A DNA stretch of 64,000 nucleotides from an uncultured Oscillospiraceae bacterium (GCA_947626265.1 CANQRM010000003.1:62001-126000), one strand, 5' to 3'; positions 8,448-17,255 are shown, counted from the first letter of the stretch. A program made the numbers and translations. Notes: generated by a model from the letters alone, not told the origin.

Positions 8448-10226
8448 ATGACACAAATGCGCACCCATACCTGTGGGGAACTGCGTCTGTCCGACGCAGG
8501 GAAGCAGGTGAAGATCGTCGGTTGGATGGAGAACGTCCGGGAGGTGGGCTCCGCCCTGGCCTTCGCGGTCATCCGGGACTTTTACGGCGTCACCCAGGTG
8601 GTGGCCGAGACCGAGGACATGGTGAAGGCCTTCCGGGCCATCACCAAGGAGAGCACCGTCTCCGTCACCGGCACGGTCCGGGAGCGGGACAGCAAGAACC
8701 CCAAAATACCCACCGGCGATATAGAGATCGTCCCCCAGGCCGTGGAGGTGCTGGGCCGGTGCCACTATAACGAGCTGCCCTTTGAGATCAACCGCAGCCG
8801 GGAGGCGGACGAGACCCTGCGGCTCAAATACCGCTACCTGGACCTTCGCAATCCCGCGGTGAAGAAGAACATCATCCTCCGCTGCAACGTGGTGGCGGCG
8901 CTGCGCAGCGCCATGCTGGCCCACGACTTTTTGGAGATCACCACCCCCATCCTGACCGCCTCCAGCCCGGAGGGGGCCCGGGATTACCTGGTGCCCGCCC
9001 GGAAGCACCCGGGCAAGTTCTACGCCCTGCCCCAGGCGCCCCAGCAGTTCAAGCAGCTTTTGATGACCTCCGGCTTCGACCGGTATTTCCAGATCGCCCC
9101 CTGCTTCCGGGACGAGGATGCCCGGGGCGACCGCTCCCCCGGTGAGTTCTACCAGCTGGACATGGAGATGGCCTTCGCCAGCCAGGAGGATGTGTTCGCC
9201 GTCATCGAGGACGTGCTGCCGCCCATCTTCGCCAAGTACGGCACCTATGACATCGCCTCCAAGCCGCCCTTCAAGCGCATCAGCTTCAACGACGCCATGG
9301 AGACCTACGGCACCGACAAGCCGGACCTGCGCATCGACCTGACCGTGAAGGATATGACGGACCTGGCCCATAAGACCGAAGGTTTCGAACCCTTTTCCCA
9401 GGCCAAGGTGGTAAAGCTGGTGCCCTGCACCGGCGCGGAGCTGACCCGCAAGCAGATCGACAAGCTCTGCGACGACATCGCCGTCCAGTCCGGCAAGAAG
9501 CCCTACTGGGTGCGCATGGACGACACCGGCGCTCTGGTGGGCGGCGTGGCCAAGTTCCTTGTGGGTCATGAGGAGGAGCTGAAGGCTCTTGGCATGGCTC
9601 CCGGCGCTCTGGGAATTATCGCCGCGGGCACCAAGGACGAGGCCCGGAAGACCGCCGGCGTGGCGGTGAAGATGCTGGGCGCGGCCGTGCCCGGCCATAT
9701 AGACGAGGCGCGCTACGAGTTTTGCTGGATCGTGGACTTCCCCATGTTCGAGATCGGGGAGGAGTCCGGCGAGCTTGAGTTCTGCCACAACCCCTTCTCC
9801 ATGCCCAACGGCGGCCTGGAGATATTGGAAAAGGCGGAAAAGGGCGAGGTGGACCCCCTGGACATCTACGCCTATCAGTATGATCTCGTGTGCAACGGCG
9901 TGGAGCTCTCCTCCGGCGCGGTCCGGAACCACGACCCCGATATCATGGTCAAGGCCTTCGAGATGGTGGGTCTTGGCGAGGCGGACGTGAAGGCCAAGTT
10001 CCCCGCCATGTACAACGCCTTCTGCTACGGCGCGCCCCCTCACGCGGGCATCGCCCCGGGCGTGGACCGCATGGTCATGCTCCTGGCCGGGGAGCCCTCC
10101 ATCCGGGAGATCATTCCCTTCCCCATGAACAAGAACGCCCAGGACGTGATGATGGACGCCCCCTCCCCCGTGGAGCAGAAGCAGCTGGACGAGCTGCACA
10201 TAGCGGTAGTGGGGGTAGAGGAATAA
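8448..10226 (+). CDS. aspS: Aspartate--tRNA ligase (variant motif 2 subtype)
   Basis: 592 residues, the length of bacterial AspRS with the GAD insertion. An N-terminal OB-fold anticodon domain ('VKIVGWMENVREVG') precedes the class II core with 'KYRYLDLRNP', 'FKQLLMTSGFDRYFQ' and 'GVDRMVMLLAG'. Motif 2 reads 'CFRDEDARGDRSPGEFYQ' where the common bacterial form is 'FRDEDLRADRQPEFTQ', so this belongs to an alternative AspRS subgroup. It charges tRNA-Asp; whether it also charges tRNA-Asn (non-discriminating) cannot be told. It lies six bases after hisS. Confidence 0.93.
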   Translation: MTQMRTHTCGELRLSDAGKQVKIVGWMENVREVGSALAFAVIRDFYGVTQVVAETEDMVKAFRAITKESTVSVTGTVRERDSKNPKIPTGDIEIVPQAVEVLGRCHYNELPFEINRSREADETLRLKYRYLDLRNPAVKKNIILRCNVVAALRSAMLAHDFLEITTPILTASSPEGARDYLVPARKHPGKFYALPQAPQQFKQLLMTSGFDRYFQIAPCFRDEDARGDRSPGEFYQLDMEMAFASQEDVFAVIEDVLPPIFAKYGTYDIASKPPFKRISFNDAMETYGTDKPDLRIDLTVKDMTDLAHKTEGFEPFSQAKVVKLVPCTGAELTRKQIDKLCDDIAVQSGKKPYWVRMDDTGALVGGVAKFLVGHEEELKALGMAPGALGIIAAGTKDEARKTAGVAVKMLGAAVPGHIDEARYEFCWIVDFPMFEIGEESGELEFCHNPFSMPNGGLEILEKAEKGEVDPLDIYAYQYDLVCNGVELSSGAVRNHDPDIMVKAFEMVGLGEADVKAKFPAMYNAFCYGAPPHAGIAPGVDRMVMLLAGEPSIREIIPFPMNKNAQDVMMDAPSPVEQKQLDELHIAVVGVEE

Positions 10227-10236
10227 ACGCCCGGTG

Positions 10237-10333
10237 ACCCGACGGGCGGCGAGAACCGGCAGTGTCACGGCCCACGGCTCGTGAGCGCAGCGTAACAAGT
10301 GGGCCGGGATACTGTCGGGCTCGGCCGCCCTGG
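10237..10333 (+). repeat. Dispersed structured repeat, copy A
   Basis: 97 bases in the aspS-comM gap, about 60-65% like copy C (38781-38876) and related to copy B (14324-14417, opposite strand). Nested inverted arms: GGGCGGC (10244-10250) with GCCGCCC (10324-10330), and CCGGCAGT (10256-10263) with ACTGTCGG (10311-10318). The loop holds the family motif GTGAGCGnAGCG. No ORF or transposase is present. Confidence 0.75.
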
Positions 10334-10359
10334 CACAGACTAAAGTAAGGAGGCCGCCC

Positions 10360-11868
10360 ATGTATTCACGCATCCGTTCCCTTGGCATCAAAGGAATAGG
10401 GGGCTACGAGGTGGAGCTGGAGACCTCCATCTCCTCCGGCCTGCCGAGGCTTGACATGGTGGGCCTGCCCGACGCCGCCGTGAAGGAGGCCGCCGACCGG
10501 GTCCGGGCCGCGGTGAAGCACAACGGCTGGGACTTTCCCGTGAGCCGCATCACGGTCAATCTCGCCCCGGCGGACACGAAAAAGGCCGGCACGGTCTACG
10601 ACCTGCCGGTGCTGCTGGGCATCCTCACCGCCTCGGGGCAGATCAAACCGCCCCGGGCGGACGACATGTTTTTCGGCGAGCTGTCCCTGACGGGGCAGCT
10701 CCGGCCCGTTTCCGGGGCGCTGCCCATGGCCCTGGCCGCGGAGGCGGCGGGGGCAAAGCGCCTGTTCGTGCCCAGGGACAACGCCGCCGAGGCGGCCTTT
10801 GCCCAGGGGTTGGAGGTCTACCCCGTGGAGGACGTGCGTAAGCTTGCCGCGTTCCTCGCCGGGGAGGGGGACATGGCCCCCGCCGCCCCCGGCGTCATCC
10901 GCCCCGGGGACGCGCCCGTGCCGGACTTTTTTGAGGTCAAGGCCCAGGAGAATGTGAAGCGGGCTCTGGAGGTGGCCGCCGCGGGCGGCCACAACGTGCT
11001 CATGGTGGGCCCGCCGGGAGCGGGCAAGAGCATGCTGGCAAAGCGCCTGCCCGGCATATTGCCGGACATGAGCCGGGAGGAGGCACTTCGCACCACGGCC
11101 ATATGGTCCGTGGCGGGGCTCACCACCGCCGCCGACCCCATCGTGGGCCGCAGGCCCTTCCGGGCCCCCAACCAGACCGCCTCCCGCCAGGCATTGGCCG
11201 GAGGCGCGGACCTGAAGCCCGGGGAGATGAGCCTGGCCCACAACGGGGTGCTCTTCCTCGACGAGCTGCCGGAATTTCACCGGGACGTGCTGGATCTCTT
11301 GCGCCAGCCGTTGGAGGACGGGGAGATCACCGTCTCCCGGGCCAGCGGCTCCGTCACCTACCCCAGCCGGTTCATGCTGGTGTGCGCCATGAATCCCTGC
11401 CGCTGCGGCTGGTACGGCCACCCCTCCGGCCGGTGCCGGTGCACCCGCAAATCCGTGGCGGAGTACCGGGCGAAGATATCCGGGCCCCTTCTGGACCGCA
11501 TCGACATCACCGTAGAGGTGCCCGCCATGGCCTACGAGGAGCTGGAGGCCCGGCCCAACGGGGAGCCCTCCGCCGCCATCAAGGCCCGGGTGGACAAGGC
11601 CAGAGAGGCCCAGCGGGCCCGTTTCGCCGGCTCCGGCACGGAGTCCAACGCCCGGATGAGCCCGGGGGACATGGAGCGGTTCTGCGCCCTGGACGAGGCG
11701 GGCTCCGCCCTTATGAAGAGCGCCTACGAGGCCCTGGGCCTCACGGGCCGGAGCTATGACCGCACCCTGCGGGTGGCCCGGACCATCGCGGACCTCAGTG
11801 GCAGCGAGAGCATCCAGCCCCAGCACCTGGCCGAGGCCATCCAATACCGTACATTCCAACTGAAGTGA
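10360..11868 (+). CDS. comM: YifB/ComM-family Mg-chelatase-like AAA+ ATPase
   Basis: 502 residues. The N-terminal ChlI/Lon-like domain starts 'MYSRIRSLGIKGIGG', then a Walker A 'GPPGAGKSM' (about residue 216), a Walker B 'VLFLDELPEF', and the C-terminal Mg-chelatase-type domain with 'NPCRCGWYGHPSGRCRC'. ComM is a helicase that promotes branch migration during natural transformation in Gram-negative bacteria; in Firmicutes the homologue's role is less clear. AAGGAGG lies seven bases before the ATG. Repeat copy A separates it from aspS; thiI follows after ten bases. Confidence 0.9.
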   Translation: MYSRIRSLGIKGIGGYEVELETSISSGLPRLDMVGLPDAAVKEAADRVRAAVKHNGWDFPVSRITVNLAPADTKKAGTVYDLPVLLGILTASGQIKPPRADDMFFGELSLTGQLRPVSGALPMALAAEAAGAKRLFVPRDNAAEAAFAQGLEVYPVEDVRKLAAFLAGEGDMAPAAPGVIRPGDAPVPDFFEVKAQENVKRALEVAAAGGHNVLMVGPPGAGKSMLAKRLPGILPDMSREEALRTTAIWSVAGLTTAADPIVGRRPFRAPNQTASRQALAGGADLKPGEMSLAHNGVLFLDELPEFHRDVLDLLRQPLEDGEITVSRASGSVTYPSRFMLVCAMNPCRCGWYGHPSGRCRCTRKSVAEYRAKISGPLLDRIDITVEVPAMAYEELEARPNGEPSAAIKARVDKAREAQRARFAGSGTESNARMSPGDMERFCALDEAGSALMKSAYEALGLTGRSYDRTLRVARTIADLSGSESIQPQHLAEAIQYRTFQLK

Positions 11869-11878
11869 GAACGCATCC

Positions 11879-13051
11879 ATGACCGATATGATACTCCTGA
11901 AGGAGGGCGAGGTGGTCCTGAAGGGCCTCAACAAGCGCTCCTTTGAACAGAAGCTGACATCCAACCTGCGCCGGCGCATCAAACGCTTCGGCCCCTTCAC
12001 CGTGACCGCGAACCAGTCCGTCATCTACGTGGAGCCCCAGAGCGAGGACTGCGACGTGGACGGGGCCTTTGAGGCCCTTACAAAAGTATTCGGCATCATG
12101 ACCCTGACCCGGGCCGCCGCCTGCGAAAAGGACCCCGAGGCCATCGCGAAGCGGGCCGCGGAATACCTGCGGGACGAGCTCACCAGCGTTAAGAGCTTCA
12201 AGGTGGAATCCCGCCGGGGGGACAAGTCCTTCCCCATGACCAGCGTGCAGCTGAGCCAGTACGTGGGCGGGGCCCTCCACGACGCGTACCCGGACCTCAT
12301 CGCCGACATGCACACGCCGGAGCTTGTGGTCCATTTGGAAATTCGGGATAGAGCGGCCTACATCCACGGCGCGCCGGTGCCGGGCGCGGGCGGCCTGCCC
12401 GTGGGCACGGCGGGGCCCGCCGTGAGCCTTCTCTCCGGCGGCATCGACAGCCCCGTGTCCACCTGGATGATGGCGAAGCGGGGCATGCGTATCCTGCCGG
12501 TGCACTTTTTCTCCTTCCCCTACACCTCGGAGCTGGCGAAGGAGAAGGTGCTGGACCTGGCGAAGCTGCTGGTGCCCTGGTGCGGGCGGATGGTGGTACA
12601 GGTGGTGCCCTTCACCCACATCCAGGAGGAGATCCGGGCCAGGTGCCCGGAGGACTATTTCACCATCATCATGCGCCGCATGATGATGCGCATCGCCTCG
12701 GCGGTGGCGGCGGACAATAAGTGCGGCGCCATCATCACCGGGGAGAGCCTGGGCCAGGTGGCCAGCCAGACCATGGAGGCCATGGCCGCCACGGAGGACT
12801 GCGCCGATGTGCCCGTGCTGCGGCCCCTGGTGGGCATGGACAAGGCGGAGGTCATCACCATCGCCCGGCGCATAGGCACCTTCGACACGTCCATACTGCC
12901 CTATGAGGACTGCTGCACCGTGTTCACCCCCCGGCACCCCTGCACCCACCCCAAGCTTCGCAAGGTCCGGGAGGCGGAAGCGGGCCTGGACGTGGACGCC
13001 CTGGTGGCAGAGGCCGTGGCCGGAATAGAATTCATAAAGGTCGGTTATTGA
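11879..13051 (+). CDS. thiI: tRNA 4-thiouridine synthase ThiI (no rhodanese domain)
   Basis: 390 residues. An N-terminal ferredoxin-like/THUMP region is followed by a PP-loop ATP pyrophosphatase domain with 'SLLSGGIDSPVS' (about residue 186). It adenylates U8 of tRNA for sulfur insertion and can serve thiamine synthesis. The C-terminal rhodanese domain of E. coli ThiI is absent, as is usual in Firmicutes, where a dedicated cysteine desulfurase supplies sulfur; none is encoded nearby. It ends one base before the M29 peptidase start. Confidence 0.93.
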   Translation: MTDMILLKEGEVVLKGLNKRSFEQKLTSNLRRRIKRFGPFTVTANQSVIYVEPQSEDCDVDGAFEALTKVFGIMTLTRAAACEKDPEAIAKRAAEYLRDELTSVKSFKVESRRGDKSFPMTSVQLSQYVGGALHDAYPDLIADMHTPELVVHLEIRDRAAYIHGAPVPGAGGLPVGTAGPAVSLLSGGIDSPVSTWMMAKRGMRILPVHFFSFPYTSELAKEKVLDLAKLLVPWCGRMVVQVVPFTHIQEEIRARCPEDYFTIIMRRMMMRIASAVAADNKCGAIITGESLGQVASQTMEAMAATEDCADVPVLRPLVGMDKAEVITIARRIGTFDTSILPYEDCCTVFTPRHPCTHPKLRKVREAEAGLDVDALVAEAVAGIEFIKVGY

Positions 13052-13052
13052 T

Positions 13053-14294
13053 ATGGTAGAGAATTTTGACGCGAAACTGAGAGAATACGCCCATCTGCTG
13101 GTGGACGTGGGCCTCAATATACAGGCCGGGCAGACGCCCCGCATCTCCAGCAGCGTGGAGTGCGCGCCCCTTACCCGGCTGTGTGTGGCCGCCTGCTACG
13201 ACCGGGGCGCCCGGGACGTGATCCTGGACTGGTACGACGACTTCACCGACCGGGAGAGATACCTGCGTGCGGAGGAGGCCGTGTTCGGCGAGTTCCCCGC
13301 CTATAAGAAGGCGAGGTTGGACTGGCTGCTGGAGAAGAATGCCCCGGCGCTCAACATCATCGGCTCGGACCCGGAGCTTTTCAAGGGCGTGGACCCGAAG
13401 CGCATCCAGGCTTACCAGCGGGTGGCCGGCGCCAACGGCAAGGCCTACTATGACGCCATGGACGCGGGGAAGTTCCAGTGGTCCATCGGCTCCTATCCCA
13501 CCCCCGCCTGGGCGAAGAAGGCGTTCCCGGATAAGTCGGAAACCGAGGCCATGGACGCCCTGTGGGACGCCATCTTCGACGTGTGCCGCATCACCGGGGA
13601 CGGCAAAGCCGTCCAGCGCTGGCAGGAGCACATCGACGTCACCGCCCGCCGGGCGAAAAAGCTCAATGACTACAACTTCAAGAGTTTACATTATGTAAAC
13701 TCAATAGGCACGGACCTGACCGTGGAGCTGCCGGAAAACCACGTCTGGATGGGCGGCGCGGAGGACACAGTGGACGACGTGCGCTTCGTGGCCAACATCC
13801 CCACGGAGGAGATATTCACCGCCCCCAAATGGGACGGCGTCAACGGCCGGGCCGTGGCGGCCATGCCCCTGGCCCTGAACGGGAATCTGGTGAAGGATTT
13901 TTATCTCGACTTCAAGGACGGCCGCATCGTGGACGTGCACGCGGCGGAAGGTGAGGACGTCCTGCGCCATTCCATCGACCTGGACGAGGGCTCCCATTAC
14001 CTGGGCGAGGCGGCCTTGGTGCCCTACGACAGCCCCATCCGCAACAAGGGCATTTTGTTCTATGAGACCCTCTTCGACGAGAACGCCTCCTGCCACCTGG
14101 CCTTCGGCTCCGCCTACGCCACCTGCGTGAAGGGCGGGGCGGACATGGACGAGGAGCAGCAGAAGGCCGCGGGCCTCAACCAGTCCATCAACCACGTGGA
14201 CTTCATGGTGGGCACGGCCGACCTCTCCATCGTGGGCGTCACCCACGACGGGCAGGAGGTGCCCGTGTTCGTGGACGGGAATTTTGCGTTTTAA
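13053..14294 (+). CDS. M29-family aminopeptidase (AmpS/aminopeptidase T type)
   Basis: 413 residues, the usual length for M29. Conserved family segments are 'HYVNSIGTDLTVELPENH', 'LDEGSHYLGEAALVP', 'ENASCHLAFGSAY' and 'NHVDFMVGTADLSI', which carry the Glu, His, Tyr and Asp metal ligands. These cytoplasmic enzymes remove N-terminal residues from peptides using two metal ions. The gene starts one base after the thiI stop, implying coupling. Oddly, codons for the 'SLHYVNS' segment are AT-rich and form a near-perfect palindrome (see the separate entry), in contrast to the GC-rich codons around it. Confidence 0.9.
   Translation: MVENFDAKLREYAHLLVDVGLNIQAGQTPRISSSVECAPLTRLCVAACYDRGARDVILDWYDDFTDRERYLRAEEAVFGEFPAYKKARLDWLLEKNAPALNIIGSDPELFKGVDPKRIQAYQRVAGANGKAYYDAMDAGKFQWSIGSYPTPAWAKKAFPDKSETEAMDALWDAIFDVCRITGDGKAVQRWQEHIDVTARRAKKLNDYNFKSLHYVNSIGTDLTVELPENHVWMGGAEDTVDDVRFVANIPTEEIFTAPKWDGVNGRAVAAMPLALNGNLVKDFYLDFKDGRIVDVHAAEGEDVLRHSIDLDEGSHYLGEAALVPYDSPIRNKGILFYETLFDENASCHLAFGSAYATCVKGGADMDEEQQKAAGLNQSINHVDFMVGTADLSIVGVTHDGQEVPVFVDGNFAF
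13682..13702. repeat. AT-rich perfect palindrome inside the M29 gene
   Basis: GAGTTTACAT and ATGTAAACTC are exact inverted repeats around a single T, within otherwise very GC-rich coding sequence. The encoded residues are normal for the family, so the bias lies in codon choice. Confidence 0.7.
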
Positions 14295-14323
14295 AGGTGG
14301 CGGGCCTCTGACACGATCGGGGT

Positions 14324-14417
14324 AGTGCGGCCTGGCCCGGCAGTATCCCTGCCGCTAAAGTTCGCTTCGCTCACCAACCGCGTCCGGGACACTGCCGGTT
14401 CAGCCGCACGTCGGGCT
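14324..14417 (-). repeat. Dispersed structured repeat, copy B (reverse orientation)
   Basis: On the - strand it shares a 32-base identical core with copy C (including GGTGAGCGAAGCGAACTTTA). Arms are GTGCGGC (14325-14331) with GCCGCAC (14403-14409), and CCGGCAGT (14337-14344) with ACTGCCGG (14391-14398). Relative to copies A and C the outer arm has a G-to-T change matched by C-to-A opposite. It fills most of the 168-base gap before cinA. Confidence 0.8.
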
Positions 14418-14462
14418 GGCAGGGCCCGCCGGACTTTATATGATAAATTCGGGAGATACATT

Positions 14463-15734
14463 ATGAACTGTGAGATACTGGCCGTGGGGACCGAGCTCTT
14501 GCTGGGCAACACCGTGAACACCAACGCGGCGAATCTGTCGGAGCTCTTGTCCGGCCTGGGCATAAACGTGTTCTGGCACACGGTGGTGGGGGACAACCCC
14601 AAGCGCCTGGTGGAGGCGGTGGCTATCGCCCGGGGCCGAGCGGACCTCATCATCACCACCGGCGGCCTGGGGCCCACCTACGACGACCTTACGAAAAACG
14701 TGCTGGCGGAGTGCTTCGGCCGGAAGCTGGAGCTGCACCCGGAGGAAGAGGCGTTCTTAAAGGAGTGGTTCAAGCGCAATTCCAACAGCGGCTACACGGA
14801 GAACAACCTCCAGCAGGCCTATCTCCCCGAGCGGTGCACGGTGTTCCACAACGACTGGGGCACCGCCCCCGGCTGCGCCTTTGAGGAGGGCGGGGTGCAC
14901 GTGATCATGCTGCCCGGCCCGCCGAGGGAGTGCCTCCCCATGTTCAACGCCTGCGCGGCGCCCTATCTTCAGAAGCTGTCCGGGGACGTGATATTCTCCC
15001 GGAAGATCATGGTCTTCGGCATCGGCGAGAGCGCCATCGAGACCCTGTTCCGGGCGGAGATGGAGAAGATGGCGAACCCCACCCTGGCTACCTACGCCAA
15101 GTTCGGCGAGGTCATGCTCCGGGTCACCGCCAAGGCCCCCACGGAGGCCCAGGCGGAGGCCATGTGCCGGCCCGTGGTGGAGAAGGTGTGCGCCGCGCTG
15201 GGGGACAAGGCCTACGCCGTGGACGAGCCCAGCATGGAGACGGTGAGCCTGCGCCTGCTCACGGAGCAGGGGAAGACCTTCTCCGCCGCGGAGAGCCTCA
15301 CCGGCGGGCTCATCGGCGAGCGATTCACGGCCCTCTCCGGCGCGTCGGCGGTATACAAGGGCGGGGCGGTGACCTACTGCAACGAGGTCAAAGCCGCCAT
15401 GCTGCATATCGATAGGAATCTTATTGAAGAAAACGGCGCGGTGTCCTGTGAGACCGCCGCGGCCATGGCCAAGGGCGTGCGCCTCGCCGCAAACACGGAC
15501 ATTGGCCTTTCCGCCACGGGTCTCGCCGGTCCCGACGGGGACGGGGTCCACCCTGTGGGCACCGTGTTCGTGGGCCTGGCGGATGGGGATAATGTATGGG
15601 TGCGTGAACTTCACCTGGGCACCGGTCGGGCCCGGGTGCGCCAGCTGGCCGCCAACCACGCCTTCGACATGCTCCGCCGGTACCTGCAAGGGCTGGAAGT
15701 GGTGCCGGAAAAGTACGTTCCCGCGGGGAAATAA
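14463..15734 (+). CDS. cinA: CinA-family protein (competence/damage-inducible, NMN deamidase-type)
   Basis: 423 residues. The N-terminal MoCF/MoaB-like domain starts 'CEILAVGTELLLGNTVNTN' and has 'TTGGLGPTYDD' and 'LPGPPRE'; the C-terminal PncC domain has 'AESLTGGLIGERF', 'GGAVTYCNEVKAAML' and 'GLAGPDGDG'. CinA proteins hydrolyse ADP-ribose and/or deamidate nicotinamide mononucleotide in NAD recycling, and cinA often sits with recA. The usual 'AESCTGG' Cys is Leu here; the neighbouring Ser is kept. The start at 14463 was chosen (track 14325 runs through repeat copy B); GGGAG lies about nine bases upstream. Confidence 0.9.
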   Translation: MNCEILAVGTELLLGNTVNTNAANLSELLSGLGINVFWHTVVGDNPKRLVEAVAIARGRADLIITTGGLGPTYDDLTKNVLAECFGRKLELHPEEEAFLKEWFKRNSNSGYTENNLQQAYLPERCTVFHNDWGTAPGCAFEEGGVHVIMLPGPPRECLPMFNACAAPYLQKLSGDVIFSRKIMVFGIGESAIETLFRAEMEKMANPTLATYAKFGEVMLRVTAKAPTEAQAEAMCRPVVEKVCAALGDKAYAVDEPSMETVSLRLLTEQGKTFSAAESLTGGLIGERFTALSGASAVYKGGAVTYCNEVKAAMLHIDRNLIEENGAVSCETAAAMAKGVRLAANTDIGLSATGLAGPDGDGVHPVGTVFVGLADGDNVWVRELHLGTGRARVRQLAANHAFDMLRRYLQGLEVVPEKYVPAGK

Positions 15735-15756
15735 CACCGCAAAGGAGGAAGCGCGT

Positions 15757-16701
15757 ATGCGCCTTTCCATCATCGTCCCCTGTTATAACGAGCAGGAGGT
15801 GCTGCCCCTTTTCTACCGGAAGACCGGCGAGGTGCTGGAGAAGATGGGGTGCGAGTATGAACTCATCCTGGTGGACGACGGGTCCAAAGACGGCACCCTG
15901 GCCGTCATGAAGGACCTGGCCCAAAAGGACACCCATGTAAAGTATCTCTCCTTCTCCCGGAACTTTGGCAAGGAGTCGGCCATGTACGCGGGGCTCTCCA
16001 ATGCCCGGGGGGACTATGCGGCCGTGATGGACGCGGACATGCAGGACCCGCCAAGCCTCCTGCCCCGGATGCTGGATAAACTCCAGACAGGGGAATATGA
16101 CTGCGTGGCGGCCCGGCGGGTGAGCCGGAAGGGGGAGCCCAAAATAAGAAGCCTCTTCGCCCGGGGCTTTTATAAGATCGTGAACTGCATCTCCGAGGCG
16201 GAGATCGTGGACGGGGCCCGGGACTTCCGGCTCATGAAGCGGGAGATGGTCCAGGCGGTGCTGTCCATGGGGGAATATAACCGCTTCTCCAAGGGCATCT
16301 TCAGCTGGGTGGGGTTCAAGACCGCTTGGGTGGAGTACGAAAACGCCGAGCGGGCCGCGGGGACCACGAAGTGGAGCTTCTGGGGTCTTATGAAATACGC
16401 TCTGGACGGGGTGGTGAGCTTTTCCCACGCGCCCCTGGCCTTCATCGCCTGGCTGGGGCTCATCATGACCGCCTTCGCGGGCGTGATGCTGGTGTTCGTG
16501 GTGGTGCGGAAGCTCATCTTCGGCGACCCGGTGGCCGGGTGGGCCTCCACCATGAGCGTCATCATCTTTATCGGCGGCCTGCAGCTGTTCTGCCTCGGCA
16601 TCATCGCCCAGTACCTGGCCAAGACCTACATGGAGACGAAGCGCCGGCCCCATTACATCATCACTGAGACCAACGACCCAGACGCGGAAAAGATACGCTG
16701 A
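15757..16701 (+). CDS. GtrB/DPM1-like membrane glycosyltransferase (GT2)
   Basis: 314 residues. The GT2 domain has 'LSIIVPCYNEQEVLP', 'LVDDGSKDGT' and 'MDADMQDPP', followed by two C-terminal membrane helices (about residues 230-255 and 265-290). This is the layout of enzymes that move a sugar from a nucleotide donor to undecaprenyl phosphate on the inner face of the membrane, for later use by GT-C transferases. AAAGGAGG lies eight bases before the ATG. It ends at a strong terminator; cinA lies just upstream. A second enzyme of the same type is at 27645-28598. Confidence 0.85.
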   Translation: MRLSIIVPCYNEQEVLPLFYRKTGEVLEKMGCEYELILVDDGSKDGTLAVMKDLAQKDTHVKYLSFSRNFGKESAMYAGLSNARGDYAAVMDADMQDPPSLLPRMLDKLQTGEYDCVAARRVSRKGEPKIRSLFARGFYKIVNCISEAEIVDGARDFRLMKREMVQAVLSMGEYNRFSKGIFSWVGFKTAWVEYENAERAAGTTKWSFWGLMKYALDGVVSFSHAPLAFIAWLGLIMTAFAGVMLVFVVVRKLIFGDPVAGWASTMSVIIFIGGLQLFCLGIIAQYLAKTYMETKRRPHYIITETNDPDAEKIR

Positions 16702-16709
16702 GAAAAACA

Positions 16710-16745
16710 AAAACTGCCGCACGTTTTTCGTGCGGCAGTTTTTTG
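16710..16745. terminator. Bidirectional rho-independent terminator
   Basis: ACTGCCGCACG (16713-16723) and CGTGCGGCAGT (16729-16739) form an 11-bp stem with a T5 loop, with an A run before and a T run after. It serves the GtrB-like gene and the convergent marR gene. Confidence 0.92.
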
Positions 16746-16754
16746 CGGGAGGGC

Positions 16755-17192
16755 TCACGCCTCGGCGCCCAGGAGCTTGTGGAGCAGGCCGTAAAGCTGC
16801 ATGGCCTCGGCCGGTTCCAGGCGGATGCAGGACGCCAGGTGCCCGGGGATGTCCACAGCCTCGTCCTTCAGTGCCTCGCCCTTTTCCGTCAGGGAGACGA
16901 TCAGGTTCCGCTCGTCCGTCTTGGACCGGGCCCGGACCACCAGACCCTTCTCCTCCAGCTTTTTGAACAGAGGCGTCAGGGTGCCGGAATCCAGGTACAG
17001 CAGCTGGCCGGCGTCCTTCACGGTGATGGAGCCGTGTTCCCACAGCACCAGCATGGTGATGTACTGGGTATAGGTCAGGTCCAGCTTGTCCAGATAGGGG
17101 CTGTAGCGTTTCACTACCTCCCGGGAGGCGGCGTACAGGGGAAAGCACAGTTGGTTGTCAAGCTTCAGGCAGTCGTACTTGTTGTTTGGCAT
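16755..17192 (-). CDS. MarR-family regulator, OhrR-like
   Basis: 145 residues with the MarR winged-helix pattern ('LDLTYTQYITMLVLWEHG', 'TLTPLFKKLEEKGLVVRARS'). The N-terminal 'LDNQLCFPLYAASREV' is the OhrR-type segment, and its Cys (residue 16) aligns with the peroxide-sensing Cys15 of Bacillus OhrR; a second Cys lies at residue 8. OhrR represses genes until oxidised by organic hydroperoxides. No ohr peroxidase is next to it; instead it is divergent from the glycan operon, with both promoters in a 214-base gap. An imperfect dyad overlaps its own -35 box, suggesting autoregulation. Confidence 0.88.
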   Translation of the reverse strand: MPNNKYDCLKLDNQLCFPLYAASREVVKRYSPYLDKLDLTYTQYITMLVLWEHGSITVKDAGQLLYLDSGTLTPLFKKLEEKGLVVRARSKTDERNLIVSLTEKGEALKDEAVDIPGHLASCIRLEPAEAMQLYGLLHKLLGAEA

Positions 17193-17226
17193 ACGGGTTT
17201 CGGTCTCCTCTTTCTTTGTCCCGGAT

Positions 17227-17255
17227 ATGATAGCACAATCTTACGCGATTTGCAA
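17227..17255 (-). promoter_or_regulatory. Promoter of the marR-type gene with a candidate operator
   Basis: On the - strand TTGCAA (17250-17255), 17 bases, then TATCAT (17227-17232) with an extended TGC. The imperfect dyad TGCAnnCAnnTGnnTGCA at 17251-17268 overlaps the -35 box. Confidence 0.7.

Noticed and set aside
10237-10333. Riboswitch for comM
   Set aside because: The same element occurs in unrelated gaps in both orientations, so it is a dispersed repeat and not a gene-specific switch.
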